Shown: positions 1-8,965 of the stretch, in pieces
How the letters are laid out: each line of letters starts with the position of its first letter
Numbering within the stretch: the first letter of the stretch is position 1
Source of the DNA: Flaviflexus massiliensis
Lineage (GTDB): Bacteria > Actinomycetota > Actinomycetes > Actinomycetales > Actinomycetaceae
Direction: 5' to 3'
Assembly: GCF_001375495.1 (NCBI RefSeq)
Contig: NZ_LN831058.1
Span: 1,136,768 to 1,200,767 of the forward strand
DNA: 64,000 bases
Position numbers and translations under genes: made by a program
Notes under the pieces: generated by a model
Database searches by the model: none
What the model was told of the DNA's origin: nothing
The model's input: the letters and a program-made list of their open reading frames with translations, nothing else

Positions 1-161
1 ATTCGCTTCACATCGTCGAAAGCTACGTCAACGAGGGCCCGACAATGAAGAGGATCCAGCCCCGTGCGCAGGGTAGGGCAAACCAGATCCTGAAGCGCAC
101 GAGCCACATCACGATCATTGTCGGCGACGAAGTCGCCCAGAAGAAGGGGAGGACCCGCTAG
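1..161 (+). CDS. rplV: 50S ribosomal protein L22 (C-terminal end, partial)
   Basis: Only the last 52 or so codons are present; the gene begins outside the window. The frame beginning at base 3 reads through [20 protein letters not shown] and a basic tail ending KKGRTR, the conserved L22 C-terminus with its tunnel-lining hairpin. L22 binds 23S rRNA and lines the peptide exit tunnel. The stop codon TAG ends at 161 and shares its last base with the GTG start of rpsC, which fits the usual rplV-rpsC order of the S10 operon and translational coupling. Confidence 0.95.
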   Translation, partial: SLHIVESYVNEGPTMKRIQPRAQGRANQILKRTSHITIIVGDEVAQKKGRTR

Positions 162-985
162 TGGGACAAAAGGTCAACCCGACCGGGTTCCGACTCGGCA
201 TTACCACCGAACACCGTTCGCGCTGGTTCGCTGATTCGACCGTTAAGGGACAGCGTTACCAGGATTTCGTCGCCGAAGACATTGCCATCCGTAACATGAT
301 GGAAGAGGGACTTGAGCGCGCGGGTATTTCTCGCGTGAACATCTCCCGCAAGTCTGGCCGCGTCGAGGTCGATATTCACACTGCTCGCCCCGGCATCGTC
401 ATCGGTCGCCGTGGCGCCGAGGCTGATCGCCTCAAGCAGCAGCTTGAGAAGCTGACCGGCCGTGCCGTGCAGCTCAACATTCTTGAGGTCAAGAACCCCG
501 AAGCTGACGCACAGCTCGTCGCGCAGGGTATCGCGGAGCAGCTCGCATCGCGTGTCTCCTTCCGACGTGCCATGCGCAAGGGCGTTCAGTCCGCTCTCCG
601 TTCCGGCGCCAAGGGCATCCGTGTCCAGGTCTCGGGTCGTCTGGGTGGCGCTGAAATGTCGCGCTCGGAGTTCTACCGCGAAGGCCGCGTGCCCCTGCAC
701 ACCCTCCGCGCCAACATCGACTTTGGCTTCCACGAAGCCAAGACCACCTTCGGTCGTATCGGTGTCAAGGTGTGGATCTACAAGGGCGACATCACCGAAG
801 CCGAATACCAGCGCCAGCTCAACGAAGCTCCGCGCGGTCGTGGCCGCGGTGGCGAACGCCGCGGAGGCGCACGTCGCCCCCGTCCAAGCAAGCCGCACGC
901 GGAGGCGCACGTCGCCCCCGTCCAAGCAAGCCGCAGGCCGAGCAGGCCGCATCTACCAGCGAATCGGAGGCATAGACAATGCTGA
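161..985 (+). CDS. rpsC: 30S ribosomal protein S3, with a duplication-frameshifted C-terminus
   Basis: S3 binds 16S rRNA in the small-subunit head and forms part of the mRNA entry channel. The GTG start overlaps the rplV stop by one base and gives the normal N-terminus [16 protein letters not shown] domain (about residues 39-107, with [14 protein letters not shown]) and the C-terminal S3 domain ending [19 protein letters not shown] follow. At 860-935 a 38-bp block is present twice in tandem. Because 38 is not a multiple of three, the tail after about residue 246 is read in a new frame, is basic, and ends at a TGA at 983-985 inside rplP. Without one copy the tail would be [15 protein letters not shown] with a TAG at 973-975. 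The S3 tail is variable and dispensable in the family, so the protein is probably functional. A sequencing or assembly cause cannot be excluded. Confidence 0.93.
   Translation: MGQKVNPTGFRLGITTEHRSRWFADSTVKGQRYQDFVAEDIAIRNMMEEGLERAGISRVNISRKSGRVEVDIHTARPGIVIGRRGAEADRLKQQLEKLTGRAVQLNILEVKNPEADAQLVAQGIAEQLASRVSFRRAMRKGVQSALRSGAKGIRVQVSGRLGGAEMSRSEFYREGRVPLHTLRANIDFGFHEAKTTFGRIGVKVWIYKGDITEAEYQRQLNEAPRGRGRGGERRGGARRPRPSKPHAEAHVAPVQASRRPSRPHLPANRRHRQC
860..935 (+). repeat. Exact 38-bp tandem duplication inside rpsC
   Basis: Bases 860-897 and 898-935 are identical over 38 bases. The block is GC-rich and codes for the [10 protein letters not shown] segment of the S3 tail in its first copy. The second copy is read in a different frame ([14 protein letters not shown]). 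Perfect identity points to a recent slippage event or an assembly or read artefact. Confidence 0.95.
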
Positions 986-1398
986 TCCCTCGCAGGACTA
1001 AGTACCGCAAGCAGCATCGCCCCACCCGTTCGGGTTACTCCAAGGGTGGTAACACCATCGCGTTTGGTGACTATGCCATTCAGGCTCTCGAGCCGGCATA
1101 CGTCACCAACCGTCAGATCGAGGCAGCTCGTATCGCCATGACCCGTCACGTCAAGCGTGGTGGCAAGGTGTGGATTAACATCTTCCCCGACCGCCCGCTG
1201 ACCAAGAAGCCCGCCGAAGTCCGCATGGGTTCCGGTAAGGGTTCGGTCGAGTTCTGGGTTGCCAACATCAAGCCGGGCCGTATCCTCTTCGAGCTCTCCG
1301 GTGTCGACGAGACACTTGCTCGCGAGGCCATGTCCCGTGCGCAGCACAAGCTGCCCATGAAGACTCGTTTCGTTATGCGTGAAGGCGGTGACAACTGA
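979..1398 (+). CDS. rplP: 50S ribosomal protein L16
   Basis: L16 sits near the A-site side of the peptidyl transferase centre and organises 23S rRNA. The 139-residue product has the usual length and starts [15 protein letters not shown], the classic L16 N-terminus. The conserved [12 protein letters not shown] segment lies in the middle. A GGAGG ribosome-binding site at 967-971 precedes the ATG. The frameshifted rpsC reading frame now overlaps the first 7 bases of this gene, whereas the unduplicated rpsC would stop 3 bases before it. The gene ends TGATG, sharing one base with the ATG of rpmC. Confidence 0.98.
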   Translation: MLIPRRTKYRKQHRPTRSGYSKGGNTIAFGDYAIQALEPAYVTNRQIEAARIAMTRHVKRGGKVWINIFPDRPLTKKPAEVRMGSGKGSVEFWVANIKPGRILFELSGVDETLAREAMSRAQHKLPMKTRFVMREGGDN

Positions 1399-1637
1399 TG
1401 GCAGTAGGAACCAAGGGACTGTTCCCTGAAGATCTGGACAAGATGACCGATCAGGAGCTCGAAGAGCGCCTGGCCGAATGCAAGGCTGAACTGTTCAACC
1501 TGCGCTTCTCCGCCGCCACCGGGCAGCTCGAGGATCAGGGCCGACTGAAGGCAGTACGTCGCGACGTCGCCCGCATCTACACCATTGCTCGCGAGCGTGA
1601 GCTCAAGATCCGGACCGCTCCGGCAGAGAAGAATTGA
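1398..1637 (+). CDS. rpmC: 50S ribosomal protein L29
   Basis: L29 is a small helical-hairpin protein near the peptide exit tunnel and part of the docking site for SRP and trigger factor. The 79-residue product contains the typical two-helix pattern [22 protein letters not shown] followed by the [15 protein letters not shown] helix. It overlaps the rplP stop by one base and is followed after 8 bases by rpsQ, as in all S10 operons. It is slightly longer than many L29 proteins because of a short N-terminal extension ([15 protein letters not shown]). Confidence 0.96.
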   Translation: MAVGTKGLFPEDLDKMTDQELEERLAECKAELFNLRFSAATGQLEDQGRLKAVRRDVARIYTIARERELKIRTAPAEKN

Positions 1638-1645
1638 GGACGACA

Positions 1646-1927
1646 GTGACTGACACTCAGAACACCGAGTCGCTTGAGCGCAACTACCGCAAGACCGCAC
1701 GCGGCTATGTCGTGTCCGACAAGATGGACAAGACCGTGGTCGTCGAGGTTGAGGAGCAGGTGAAGCACGCCCTTTACGGCAAGGTCATCCGTCGCTCCAA
1801 GAAGGTTAAGGCGCACGACGAAAACAATGAAGTGCACGTGGGAGACCTCGTTCGCATCATGGAGACCCGCCCGCTGTCTGCTACCAAGCACTACCGCGTG
1901 GTCGAGGTCATCGAGAAGGCCAAGTAG
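1646..1927 (+). CDS. rpsQ: 30S ribosomal protein S17
   Basis: S17 is an OB-fold protein that binds 16S rRNA early in 30S assembly. The product carries the family signature [20 protein letters not shown] and the [20 protein letters not shown] segment. An upstream in-frame TTG at 1634 exists, but the GTG at 1646 has a GAGG motif at 1636-1639 at good spacing, so 1646 is preferred and gives 93 residues. It is the last gene of the tightly packed S10 run; a 70-bp spacer precedes rplN. Confidence 0.95.
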   Translation: MTDTQNTESLERNYRKTARGYVVSDKMDKTVVVEVEEQVKHALYGKVIRRSKKVKAHDENNEVHVGDLVRIMETRPLSATKHYRVVEVIEKAK

Positions 1928-1997
1928 TCTTCTCCCCACCAACCCATCCGTTCGGCCAGGCTCGCAAGAGAACCGGCACGACGACAGGAGATAGTTC

Positions 1998-2369
1998 ATG
2001 ATCCAGCAAGAGTCGCGGGTCAAGGTCGCCGACAACACCGGTGCGAAGGAAATCCTTTGCATCAAGGTGCTCGGCGGTTCAGGCCGACGCTACGCCGGAA
2101 TTGGCGACACCATCGTTGCCACCGTCAAGGATGCAATCCCTGGCGGCAATGTTAAGAAGGGCGAAATAGTCAAGGCTGTTATCGTCCGCACCAAGAAAGA
2201 AAACCGTCGTCCCGATGGTTCGTACATCCGCTTCGACGAGAACGCTGCCGTGATTATCAAGACCGATGGTCAGGATCCGCGCGGTACCCGTATCTTCGGT
2301 CCCGTGGGTCGCGAGCTTCGTGACAAGCAGTTCATGCGTATCGTTTCACTGGCTCCGGAGGTGCTGTAG
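1998..2369 (+). CDS. rplN: 50S ribosomal protein L14
   Basis: L14 is a core 50S protein at the subunit interface and the binding site of the silencing factor RsfS. The product of 123 residues starts [18 protein letters not shown], the near-invariant L14 N-terminus. It has the signature [16 protein letters not shown] and ends IVSLAPEVL. An AGGAG motif at 1986-1990 sits upstream of the ATG. It is the first gene of the spc segment, and rplX follows directly with no gap. Confidence 0.98.
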   Translation: MIQQESRVKVADNTGAKEILCIKVLGGSGRRYAGIGDTIVATVKDAIPGGNVKKGEIVKAVIVRTKKENRRPDGSYIRFDENAAVIIKTDGQDPRGTRIFGPVGRELRDKQFMRIVSLAPEVL

Positions 2370-2711
2370 ATGGCGAAGATCAAGAAGGGCGACCTCGTCC
2401 AGGTGATCGCAGGCCGCGATAAGGGCCTCCAGGGACGTGTCCTCACCGTTGACACGGCACGCGACCGCGTGATCGTTGAGGGTGTTATGCGCGTCAAGAA
2501 GCACACGAAGGCCGGGCAGCCCGGAGCTTCCGCTTCCGGCGGCATCGAAACCGTTGAAGCCCCCATCCACATCTCCAACGTTGCCCTCGTGGGGCCGGAC
2601 AAGAAGCCGGTCCGCGTTGGTTACAAGGAGGTTGAGGTGGAGCGCGACGGTCGTACCCGCAAGACCCGTGTCCGCATCGGCCGCCGTGGCGGAGAGGAGA
2701 TCGAGCTGTGA
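2370..2711 (+). CDS. rplX: 50S ribosomal protein L24
   Basis: L24 is one of the two proteins that initiate 50S assembly. Its N-terminal KOW motif is clear ([20 protein letters not shown], residues 3-22), followed by the [20 protein letters not shown] segment. At 113 residues it has family length. The ATG directly follows the rplN TAG, and the upstream GGAGGT at 2357-2362 lies inside rplN. The last 4 bases overlap the GTG of rplE. Confidence 0.97.
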   Translation: MAKIKKGDLVQVIAGRDKGLQGRVLTVDTARDRVIVEGVMRVKKHTKAGQPGASASGGIETVEAPIHISNVALVGPDKKPVRVGYKEVEVERDGRTRKTRVRIGRRGGEEIEL

Positions 2712-3277
2712 GCGAAGCAACGACTGAGAAGGTAACCCCTCGACTCAAGACGAACTACCGCGAGAAGATCGTGCCCGCCATGATCGAAGAGTTCTCGATC
2801 AAGAACCCGAACCAGGTAGCGAAGCTCGATAAGATTGTTGTCAACATGGGTGTCGGAGACGCAGCACGCGACTCCAAGGTCATCGACGGCGCAATCGCGG
2901 ACCTGACCGCCATTACCGGTCAGAAGCCGCAGGTCACCAAGGCCCGCAAGTCCATCGCACAGTTCAAGCTGCGTGAAGGCCAGGCCATCGGTGCCCACGT
3001 CACGCTGCGTGGCGACCGCATGTGGGAGTTCCTCGACAGGCTCCTGTCGCTCGCACTGCCCCGCATCCGTGACTTCCGCGGCCTCTCCCCGAAGCAGTTT
3101 GACGGTCACGGCAACTACACGTTCGGTCTGACCGAGCAGTCGATGTTCCACGAAATCGACCTGGACAAGGTCGACCGCACGCGCGGCATGGACATCACGA
3201 TCGTCACCACCGCTAACAACGATGACGAGGGACGCGCACTCCTTCGTCACCTCGGTTTCCCGTTCAAGGAAAACTGA
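2708..3277 (+). CDS. rplE: 50S ribosomal protein L5
   Basis: L5 binds 5S rRNA and contacts the P-site tRNA and S13 across the subunit bridge. The product of 189 residues has the signature [19 protein letters not shown], the segment [20 protein letters not shown] and the [19 protein letters not shown] motif. It starts with GTG in a GTGA overlap with rplX. In many relatives a small zinc-type S14 gene follows; here 87 non-coding bases precede rpsH. Confidence 0.97.
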   Translation: MSEATTEKVTPRLKTNYREKIVPAMIEEFSIKNPNQVAKLDKIVVNMGVGDAARDSKVIDGAIADLTAITGQKPQVTKARKSIAQFKLREGQAIGAHVTLRGDRMWEFLDRLLSLALPRIRDFRGLSPKQFDGHGNYTFGLTEQSMFHEIDLDKVDRTRGMDITIVTTANNDDEGRALLRHLGFPFKEN

Positions 3278-3364
3278 ACACGCTTTGAATAGCATTCACC
3301 CGCTGGTAATTCCATCTACGTCGCAGGTCCTAAGGAAACCGCGACGGGAAAGGGCGCAGGCCCG

Positions 3365-3763
3365 ATGACAATGACAGACCCCATCGCAGACATGCTGACG
3401 CGTCTGCGAAACGCCAACTCGGCGTACCACGAGACGGTTTCCATGCCGTACTCGAAGCTCAAGGGAGCCATCTCGGACATTCTTGTCCGCGAAGGCTACA
3501 TCGCGAGCTTTGATGTTGACGATGCAGAGGTCGGCAAGACCCTCACGCTCAACCTGAAATTTGGACCCAACCGTGAGCGTTCGCTCGCCGGACTTCGTCG
3601 TATCTCGAAGCCGGGCCTGCGCGTTTACGCTAAGTCAACGAAGCTGCCGACCGTTCTGGGCGGCCTGGGCGTGGCAATTCTGTCCACCTCCTCAGGTCTG
3701 CTCACCGACCGTGAGGCCAAGGACAAGGGTGTGGGCGGAGAAGTCCTCGCCTACATCTGGTAA
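3365..3763 (+). CDS. rpsH: 30S ribosomal protein S8
   Basis: S8 binds the central domain of 16S rRNA and, in many bacteria, represses the spc operon by binding its mRNA. The product of 132 residues has the N-terminus [20 protein letters not shown] and the C-terminal [20 protein letters not shown], followed by GGEVLAYIW, all diagnostic. ATG codons occur at 3365 and 3371; the first is used here, and MTDPIADML at 3371 would also fit. The spacer to rplF is 14 bp with a TAAGGAGG site. Confidence 0.97.
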   Translation: MTMTDPIADMLTRLRNANSAYHETVSMPYSKLKGAISDILVREGYIASFDVDDAEVGKTLTLNLKFGPNRERSLAGLRRISKPGLRVYAKSTKLPTVLGGLGVAILSTSSGLLTDREAKDKGVGGEVLAYIW

Positions 3764-3777
3764 GGAGGGAAACACAC

Positions 3778-4314
3778 ATGTCTCGTATTGGTAAGCTACC
3801 CGTGACCGTTCCCTCCGGTGTTGACGTGACGATCAACGGTCAGGACGTTTCGGTCAAGGGCCCCAAGGGTTCCCTGTCCTACACGGTTCCTGCCCCGATC
3901 ACCGTCGCTCAGGAAGATGGCGCGATTGTCGTGTCCCGTCCTGACGACGAGCGTGAATCACGTTCGCTCCACGGCCTGGTCCGCACACTCATTTTCAACA
4001 ACGTCACCGGCGTAACCGAAGGCTTCTCCAAGAAGCTCGAGATCGTTGGTACCGGTTACCGCGCAGTCCAGAAGGGCTCCAACCTGGAGCTTTCTCTCGG
4101 CTACTCGCACACGATCGAGGTCGTGGCCCCGGAAGGCATCACCTTCCAGCTTGAAGGCCCCACCAAGATCACCGTGAGCGGTATCGACAAGCAGCAGGTA
4201 GGGGAGATCGCGGCCAACATCCGTAAGCTCCGCAAGCCTGAACCGTACAAGGGTAAGGGCGTTCGCTACGCTGGTGAACACGTCCGCCGCAAGGCCGGAA
4301 AGGCTGGTAAGTGA
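3778..4314 (+). CDS. rplF: 50S ribosomal protein L6
   Basis: L6 lies at the base of the L7/L12 stalk near the sarcin-ricin loop. The product of 178 residues begins [19 protein letters not shown] and ends with the conserved [20 protein letters not shown], covering both halves of the duplicated L6 fold. A strong AAGGAGGG site precedes the ATG. The TGA shares its last base with the ATG of rplR. Confidence 0.98.
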   Translation: MSRIGKLPVTVPSGVDVTINGQDVSVKGPKGSLSYTVPAPITVAQEDGAIVVSRPDDERESRSLHGLVRTLIFNNVTGVTEGFSKKLEIVGTGYRAVQKGSNLELSLGYSHTIEVVAPEGITFQLEGPTKITVSGIDKQQVGEIAANIRKLRKPEPYKGKGVRYAGEHVRRKAGKAGK

Positions 4315-4685
4315 TGGCTGTCTCGATCAAGGGAAAGGGCAAGTTTGTTGCCCGCAAGCGTCGGCACCTTCGCCTTCGCAAGAAGATCACCGGTACCGCC
4401 GCGCGTCCGCGCCTCGTTGTTACCCGATCCAATCGCCACATCGTTGCCCAGGTTATCGACGACCTGGCCGGACACACGGTTGCCTCAGCATCCTCCCTCG
4501 AGGTGGAGTTGCGCGACAACGATGGTGACAAGACCGCTAAGGCACGCAAGGTTGGCGAACTCGTCGCCGAACGCGCCAAGGCTGCAGGTGTAGAGTCCGT
4601 GGTCTTTGACCGTGGCGGAAACCAGTACCATGGTCGCATCGCGGCCCTGGCAGACGGTGCCCGCGAATCTGGCCTTACCCTGTAG
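4314..4685 (+). CDS. rplR: 50S ribosomal protein L18
   Basis: L18 binds 5S rRNA together with L5 and anchors it in the central protuberance. The product of 123 residues shows the family pattern [20 protein letters not shown], the [21 protein letters not shown] strand segment and the C-terminal [20 protein letters not shown] motif. ATG 4314 is chosen over GTG 4311 because [11 protein letters not shown] is the usual N-terminus and it overlaps the rplF stop. rpsE follows after 26 bp. Confidence 0.97.
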   Translation: MAVSIKGKGKFVARKRRHLRLRKKITGTAARPRLVVTRSNRHIVAQVIDDLAGHTVASASSLEVELRDNDGDKTAKARKVGELVAERAKAAGVESVVFDRGGNQYHGRIAALADGARESGLTL

Positions 4686-4711
4686 TGACGGAACGAGAGT
4701 AGAGGAAAACT

Positions 4712-5419
4712 ATGGCTGCATCGCAGCGTCGGACCAACGGTCCGGAAGGCGACGGCGAGCGCAACAATGAGCGTTCCGGTTCCGACCGTCCCAGGGGACG
4801 TCGTGGAAACAACGACCGTCGCAACGAACAGAAAGACGCCTACATTGAGCGCGTCGTCACCATCAACCGCGTATCCAAGGTAGTGAAGGGCGGCCGCCGC
4901 TTCTCCTTCACCGCACTTGTTGTCGTCGGTGACGGTAACGGCACCGTCGGTGTTGGCTACGGCAAGGCCAAGGAAGTGCCCCAGGCTATCTCCAAGGGCA
5001 CCGAGGAAGCGAAGAAGAACTTCTTCCGCGTTCCCCTCATCGGCCGCACCATCCCGCACACCACTCAGGGTGAGGACGCAGCAGGCGTTGTCTTCCTGCG
5101 CCCCGCATCCGCAGGTACCGGCGTAATCGCCGGTGGCCCGGTGCGTGCAGTCATGGAAGCTGCCGGCATCCATGACATCCTGACCAAGTCGCTTGGTTCG
5201 TCGAACGCCATCAACATCGTTCACGCAACCGTCGCAGCTCTTCGTCAGCTCGAACAGCCAGAGGCTGTCGCGGCCCGCCGCGGCAAGTCCCTCGAGCAGG
5301 TCGCTCCCGCAGCCATGCTCCGCCAGCGTGCGTCCTACGACGCTGAACAGCGCGAGAAGCAGGCCGCTGAAGTAGCCGAAGCTGAGAACGAAGCCGCAGC
5401 AGCCGGAGTGGGTGCGTGA
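4712..5419 (+). CDS. rpsE: 30S ribosomal protein S5
   Basis: S5 contributes to decoding fidelity and to mRNA unwinding at the entry channel. The product of 235 residues has a charged N-terminal extension of about 45 residues, typical of Actinobacteria. The double-stranded RNA-binding-like domain with [20 protein letters not shown] follows, then the C-terminal domain with [19 protein letters not shown]. The last 45 residues are Ala/Glu-rich ([13 protein letters not shown]). It shares its stop base with rpmD. Confidence 0.97.
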   Translation: MAASQRRTNGPEGDGERNNERSGSDRPRGRRGNNDRRNEQKDAYIERVVTINRVSKVVKGGRRFSFTALVVVGDGNGTVGVGYGKAKEVPQAISKGTEEAKKNFFRVPLIGRTIPHTTQGEDAAGVVFLRPASAGTGVIAGGPVRAVMEAAGIHDILTKSLGSSNAINIVHATVAALRQLEQPEAVAARRGKSLEQVAPAAMLRQRASYDAEQREKQAAEVAEAENEAAAAGVGA

Positions 5420-5592
5420 TGCTGAAGATTACTCAGACCAAGTCCACCATCGGTGGAAACAAGAAGCAGAGGGACACCATGCTGTCGCTCGGCCTGCGCA
5501 AGGTGGGCCAGAGCGTTGAGCGTGAGGACCGTCCCGAGGTTCGCGGAATGATCAACGTTGTTTCGCACCTCGTCACCGTAGAGGAGGCATGA
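5419..5592 (+). CDS. rpmD: 50S ribosomal protein L30
   Basis: L30 is a 57-residue 50S protein; the gene is short but unmistakable from position and sequence. It reads [20 protein letters not shown], then [20 protein letters not shown], then [16 protein letters not shown]. The ATG overlaps the rpsE TGA by one base, and its own TGA overlaps the ATG of rplO by four (ATGA), so the three genes are translationally linked. Confidence 0.96.
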   Translation: MLKITQTKSTIGGNKKQRDTMLSLGLRKVGQSVEREDRPEVRGMINVVSHLVTVEEA

Positions 5593-6050
5593 TGTCGGAA
5601 AACACGAACGACGTCACCAAGCTCCACGATCTCGCACCCGCACCCGGCGCACACAAGGCGAAGACCCGTGTCGGCCGCGGTGAGGGCTCGAAGGGTAAGA
5701 CCGCTGGCCGCGGTACCAAGGGTACGAAGGCTCGCTACCAGGTCCCGATCGGGTTCGAGGGTGGGCAGATGCCCCTGCACATGCGTATGCCGAAGCTGCG
5801 CGGGTTCAAGAACCCGTTCCGCGTCGAATACCAGGTGGTCAACCTCGATCGCATCAACTCCCTCTTCCCCGAGGGCGGCGACGTGACCGTAGACGAACTT
5901 GTTGCCAAGGGCGCAGTCCGCAAGGGCCACCCTGTCAAGGTTCTCGGTACGGGCGAGATCTCGGTCAAGGTGAAGGTGGAGGCCGACAAGTGGTCGGCAT
6001 CCGCTCAGCAGAAGATTGAAGCTGCTGGCGGCTCCATCTCCGCACGATGA
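5589..6050 (+). CDS. rplO: 50S ribosomal protein L15
   Basis: L15 is a late-assembly 50S protein. The product of 153 residues has the glycine-rich region [19 protein letters not shown], the [20 protein letters not shown] motif and the C-terminal [10 protein letters not shown]-like strand ([20 protein letters not shown]). ATG 5589 overlaps the rpmD stop; ATG 5592 would remove one Met. A hairpin 19 bp downstream separates it from secY. Confidence 0.97.
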   Translation: MMSENTNDVTKLHDLAPAPGAHKAKTRVGRGEGSKGKTAGRGTKGTKARYQVPIGFEGGQMPLHMRMPKLRGFKNPFRVEYQVVNLDRINSLFPEGGDVTVDELVAKGAVRKGHPVKVLGTGEISVKVKVEADKWSASAQQKIEAAGGSISAR

Positions 6051-6068
6051 AGCACCACAATTAGCAAC

Positions 6069-6099
6069 ATGAGGCGGGCCGGATGACGGCCCGCCTCAT
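6069..6099 (+). terminator. Hairpin after rplO
   Basis: A perfect 12-bp inverted repeat lies here: left arm 6069-6080 (ATGAGGCGGGCC), 7-base loop, right arm 6088-6099. It lies just behind the last gene of the spc ribosomal run. No T-run follows, as is common for high-GC actinobacterial terminators, so it may terminate or attenuate into secY. Confidence 0.75.
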
Positions 6100-6186
6100 T
6101 GCACGCTTGTCGCGGTTCTTTGATCGTTTGTCAGGCGCGTTACACTGTCTGTGGCCCCCACCGGGTCTCACCACCAAGGAGGAAGT

Positions 6187-7473
6187 TTGCTTTCCGCATT
6201 CGTCTCGGCCTTCCGCACACCGGACCTGCGCCGCAAGCTGCTGTTTACGCTGGGTATCATCGTGCTGTTCCGTCTCGGTACGTTCGTTCCGGCACCCGGA
6301 GTCAGCTACGAAAACGTTCAACAGTGTCTAGCCGAATCCGGCTCCGCTGACCTGTTGACGATGCTCAACATGTTCTCGGGCGGCGCCATGTTCCAGCTTT
6401 CTATTTTCGCGCTGGGCATCATGCCGTACATTACCGCCTCAATTATCGTGCAGCTTCTGCGCGTCGTGATTCCTCGTTTCGAGGAGCTTCACAAGGAAGG
6501 CCAGTCGGGCACCGCGAAGCTCACGCAGTACACGCGCTACCTGACGATCGGTCTTGCCGTCATGCAGTCCGCAGTCGTCATCTCGGTCGCAAACTCGAGC
6601 CTCTTCCTCGGCTGTAGCGTCAACCCCTTCCCGGACACGTCCCCGGCCATGATTCTGCTCGCCATTTTGGCGATGACCGCGGGGACGGGCCTCATCATGT
6701 GGATGGGTGAACAGATCACGGAATACGGTGTCGGCAACGGTATGTCGATTCTTATCTTCTCCGGTATCTGTGCCTCCTTCCCGCCGGCCCTCGGACAGGT
6801 GCTGCGCTCGAACAACGGCGTTCAGAACCTCATCTTCATTCTTGTTCTGTTCCTCGCGATTACCGTCGTAGTGGTCTTCGTTGAGCAATCCCAGCGTCGC
6901 ATCCCCGTCCAGTACGCGAAGCGCGTCGTGGGCCGCCGCACCTACGGTGGTTCCACCACCTACATTCCGATCAAGATCAACATGGCTAACGTCATCCCCG
7001 TCATCTTCGCCACCTCGCTTCTTGCGCTACCGACGATGGCGATGCAGTTCGGTGACCCGACTGCCGGCTGGGTGCAGTGGCTGTCTGCGAACTACAACCA
7101 GACCTCCGCGCTCTACCTCCTGACGTTCGCTCTGCTCATTATCTTCTTCGCGTTCTTCTACACGTCGATCACCTTCAACCCCGAAGAGGTGGCTGACAAC
7201 ATGAAACGCTACGGCGGGTTCATTCCCGGCATCCGCGCCGGCGCACCGACAGCCCGCTACCTCAAGAACGTTGTCACTCGTATCACCTGGGTAGGCTCCT
7301 TCTACCTGGCGATCATTGCCCTCATCCCGACCATCGTCTTCAACCAGCTCGGCATCACGATGATGGCATTCGGTGGCACGTCCATCATCATCATCGTGGG
7401 CGTTGGTCTGCAGACCGTGAAGGATATCGACGCCCAGCTCCAGCAACGACACTACGAAGGTTTCCTCCGATGA
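6187..7473 (+). CDS. secY: Protein translocase subunit SecY
   Basis: SecY is the channel-forming subunit of the Sec translocon in the plasma membrane. The product of 428 residues has about ten hydrophobic segments and the signatures GIMPYITASIIVQLL and GNGMSILIFSGI, plus the C-terminal VGVGLQTVKDIDAQLQQRHY. An upstream in-frame GTG at 6151 is open, but AAGGAGG at 6176-6182 points to the TTG at 6187, giving the family N-terminus LLSAFVSAFRTPDLRRKLLF. A spacer of about 85 bp behind the rplO hairpin could hold its own promoter. It overlaps adk by 4 bp (ATGA). Confidence 0.97.
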   Translation: MLSAFVSAFRTPDLRRKLLFTLGIIVLFRLGTFVPAPGVSYENVQQCLAESGSADLLTMLNMFSGGAMFQLSIFALGIMPYITASIIVQLLRVVIPRFEELHKEGQSGTAKLTQYTRYLTIGLAVMQSAVVISVANSSLFLGCSVNPFPDTSPAMILLAILAMTAGTGLIMWMGEQITEYGVGNGMSILIFSGICASFPPALGQVLRSNNGVQNLIFILVLFLAITVVVVFVEQSQRRIPVQYAKRVVGRRTYGGSTTYIPIKINMANVIPVIFATSLLALPTMAMQFGDPTAGWVQWLSANYNQTSALYLLTFALLIIFFAFFYTSITFNPEEVADNMKRYGGFIPGIRAGAPTARYLKNVVTRITWVGSFYLAIIALIPTIVFNQLGITMMAFGGTSIIIIVGVGLQTVKDIDAQLQQRHYEGFLR

Positions 7474-8039
7474 ACCGCATGATCATTCTTGGTGCACCCG
7501 GCGCAGGCAAGGGCACCCAGGCCACGATTCTCACCGAATCGCTCGGCATCCCCGCCATCTCCACCGGCGCCATCTTCCGCACCAACATTTCCGAAGGCAC
7601 CGAGCTCGGCACCATCGCCAAGGGCTACATGGATCGGGGAGAGTTCGTTCCCGATGACATTACGGACGCACTGGTGAAGAACCGGCTGAACGAGCCGGAT
7701 ACCGACAACGGCTTCCTCCTTGATGGCTACCCCCGCACCCTCCAGCAGGTCGGGGCACTCGACGAGATCCTCCTCGAGCAGGGCCGCGAAGTCGACCTCG
7801 TCGTCGAGCTCGTGACCGAACCCGAGGTGCTTGTTGAGCGTCTGCTCAAGCGTGCCGAGATCGAAGGCCGCGCCGATGACACCGAGGACATCATTCGCAG
7901 GCGCATGGAAGTCTACGTCGAGCAGACGAAGCCGCTGTCCCGCGTCTACGAGCAGCGAGGCATCCTCCACCGCGTGGACGGACTCGGATCCGTGGACGAG
8001 GTCCAAGAACGCATCCAGGCCGTCCTCAAGGCACAGTAA
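7470..8039 (+). CDS. adk: Adenylate kinase
   Basis: This cytosolic enzyme converts ATP + AMP to 2 ADP. The P-loop GAPGAGKGTQ is at residues 7-16. The AMP-binding region ISTGAIFRTN and FLLDGYPRTLQQ follow, then the lid segment RADDTEDIIRRRMEVY. At 189 residues it is the short-lid form, without the zinc-finger lid. The ATG overlaps the secY stop and its own stop overlaps map, giving the conserved secY-adk-map unit. Confidence 0.98.
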   Translation: MNRMIILGAPGAGKGTQATILTESLGIPAISTGAIFRTNISEGTELGTIAKGYMDRGEFVPDDITDALVKNRLNEPDTDNGFLLDGYPRTLQQVGALDEILLEQGREVDLVVELVTEPEVLVERLLKRAEIEGRADDTEDIIRRRMEVYVEQTKPLSRVYEQRGILHRVDGLGSVDEVQERIQAVLKAQ

Positions 8040-8866
8040 TGTTCGGTCGCGAAGCAATCGAGTACAAGTCCAACGAGCAGATCGTCAAGATGAGGAAATC
8101 CGCCCTCATCGTTGCCGACATCCATGACGCTCTGCGGGAGGCTGTCAAGCCCGGTATGACAACCGGGGAACTCGACCTCGTTGCGGGTAGGGTGCTCCAG
8201 GAAGCGGGAGCCCGCTCCAACTTCCTCGGCTACTACGGCTATCCCGCCAACGCCTGCATCTCCGTCAACGAAGTGATCGTCCACGGAATCCCCGGTGACC
8301 GCGTCATCACCGATTCCGATATTGTCTCCTTCGACTGCGGTGCGGTCCTCGACGGTTGGCACGGTGATGCTTGCTTCACGGTGACGATGCCAAACGCATC
8401 CGAAGTGAACAAGAAGCTCTCACACCACACCGAGACCGCCATGTGGCACGGCATCGCAGCCCTCGCAAACGCGAAGCACGTGGGTGAGGTTGGGGGAGCG
8501 ATCGAAGACTACGTCGATTCGATTCCCGAGAACGAACGCCCGGGCCTTGTCATGGAATACATGGGCCACGGCATCGGGAGTGAAATGCACATGGCTCCCG
8601 ATGTCCTCAACTACCGCGCCCGCAACAAGGGCGCCAAGGTCAAGCCCGGTATGGTCCTCTGCGTAGAACCCATGCTGACACTTGGCCGGCCCGCGAACGA
8701 AGTTCTGGACGACGACTGGACCGTGGTGACCAAGGACGGCTCCAATGCCTGCCACTGGGAACACCAGGTTGCCATCCACAAGGACGGCATCTGGGTGCTG
8801 ACCGCACGTGACGGGGGAGTGGAAGGCCTCAAGCCTTTCGGTATTACCCCGGTGCCGCTCGACTAG
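8039..8866 (+). CDS. map: Methionine aminopeptidase, type I
   Basis: This enzyme removes the initiator methionine from nascent proteins. The pita-bread fold is recognisable, with metal-binding and catalytic segments NEVIVHGIPGD, FDCGAVLDGWHGDACFTV, GHGIGSEMH, CVEPMLTLG and HWEHQVAI. The length of 275 residues is typical. It starts at an ATG overlapping the adk TAA by one base. A very strong long hairpin follows and ends the transcription unit. Confidence 0.97.
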   Translation: MFGREAIEYKSNEQIVKMRKSALIVADIHDALREAVKPGMTTGELDLVAGRVLQEAGARSNFLGYYGYPANACISVNEVIVHGIPGDRVITDSDIVSFDCGAVLDGWHGDACFTVTMPNASEVNKKLSHHTETAMWHGIAALANAKHVGEVGGAIEDYVDSIPENERPGLVMEYMGHGIGSEMHMAPDVLNYRARNKGAKVKPGMVLCVEPMLTLGRPANEVLDDDWTVVTKDGSNACHWEHQVAIHKDGIWVLTARDGGVEGLKPFGITPVPLD

Positions 8867-8895
8867 TCACAACAAGTTAAGCGACCGCCCAGCAG

Positions 8896-8965
8896 CTGAC
8901 TCATAATTGATTGGGGAGGCGCCGAGTAGCTGATGCTCGGCGCCTCCCCAATCAATATGAGTCAG
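8896..8965. terminator. Long stem terminator after map
   Basis: An inverted repeat of about 30 bp: left arm 8896-8926, loop 8927-8935, right arm 8936-8965. The arms match except for one extra A in the left arm. The core GATTGGGGAGGCGCCGAG pairs perfectly. This is much longer than a usual terminator stem. It separates secY-adk-map from infA. The rest of the 273-bp gap (8966-9139) shows nothing else convincing. Confidence 0.85.

Noticed and set aside
772-975. Separate 67-residue gene overlapping the end of rpsC
   Set aside because: It is the original rpsC frame restored after the 38-bp duplication, not an independent gene.
6151-6186. Upstream GTG as the secY start
   Set aside because: The AAGGAGG at 6176-6182 lies inside it and points to TTG 6187, which yields the conserved SecY N-terminus.
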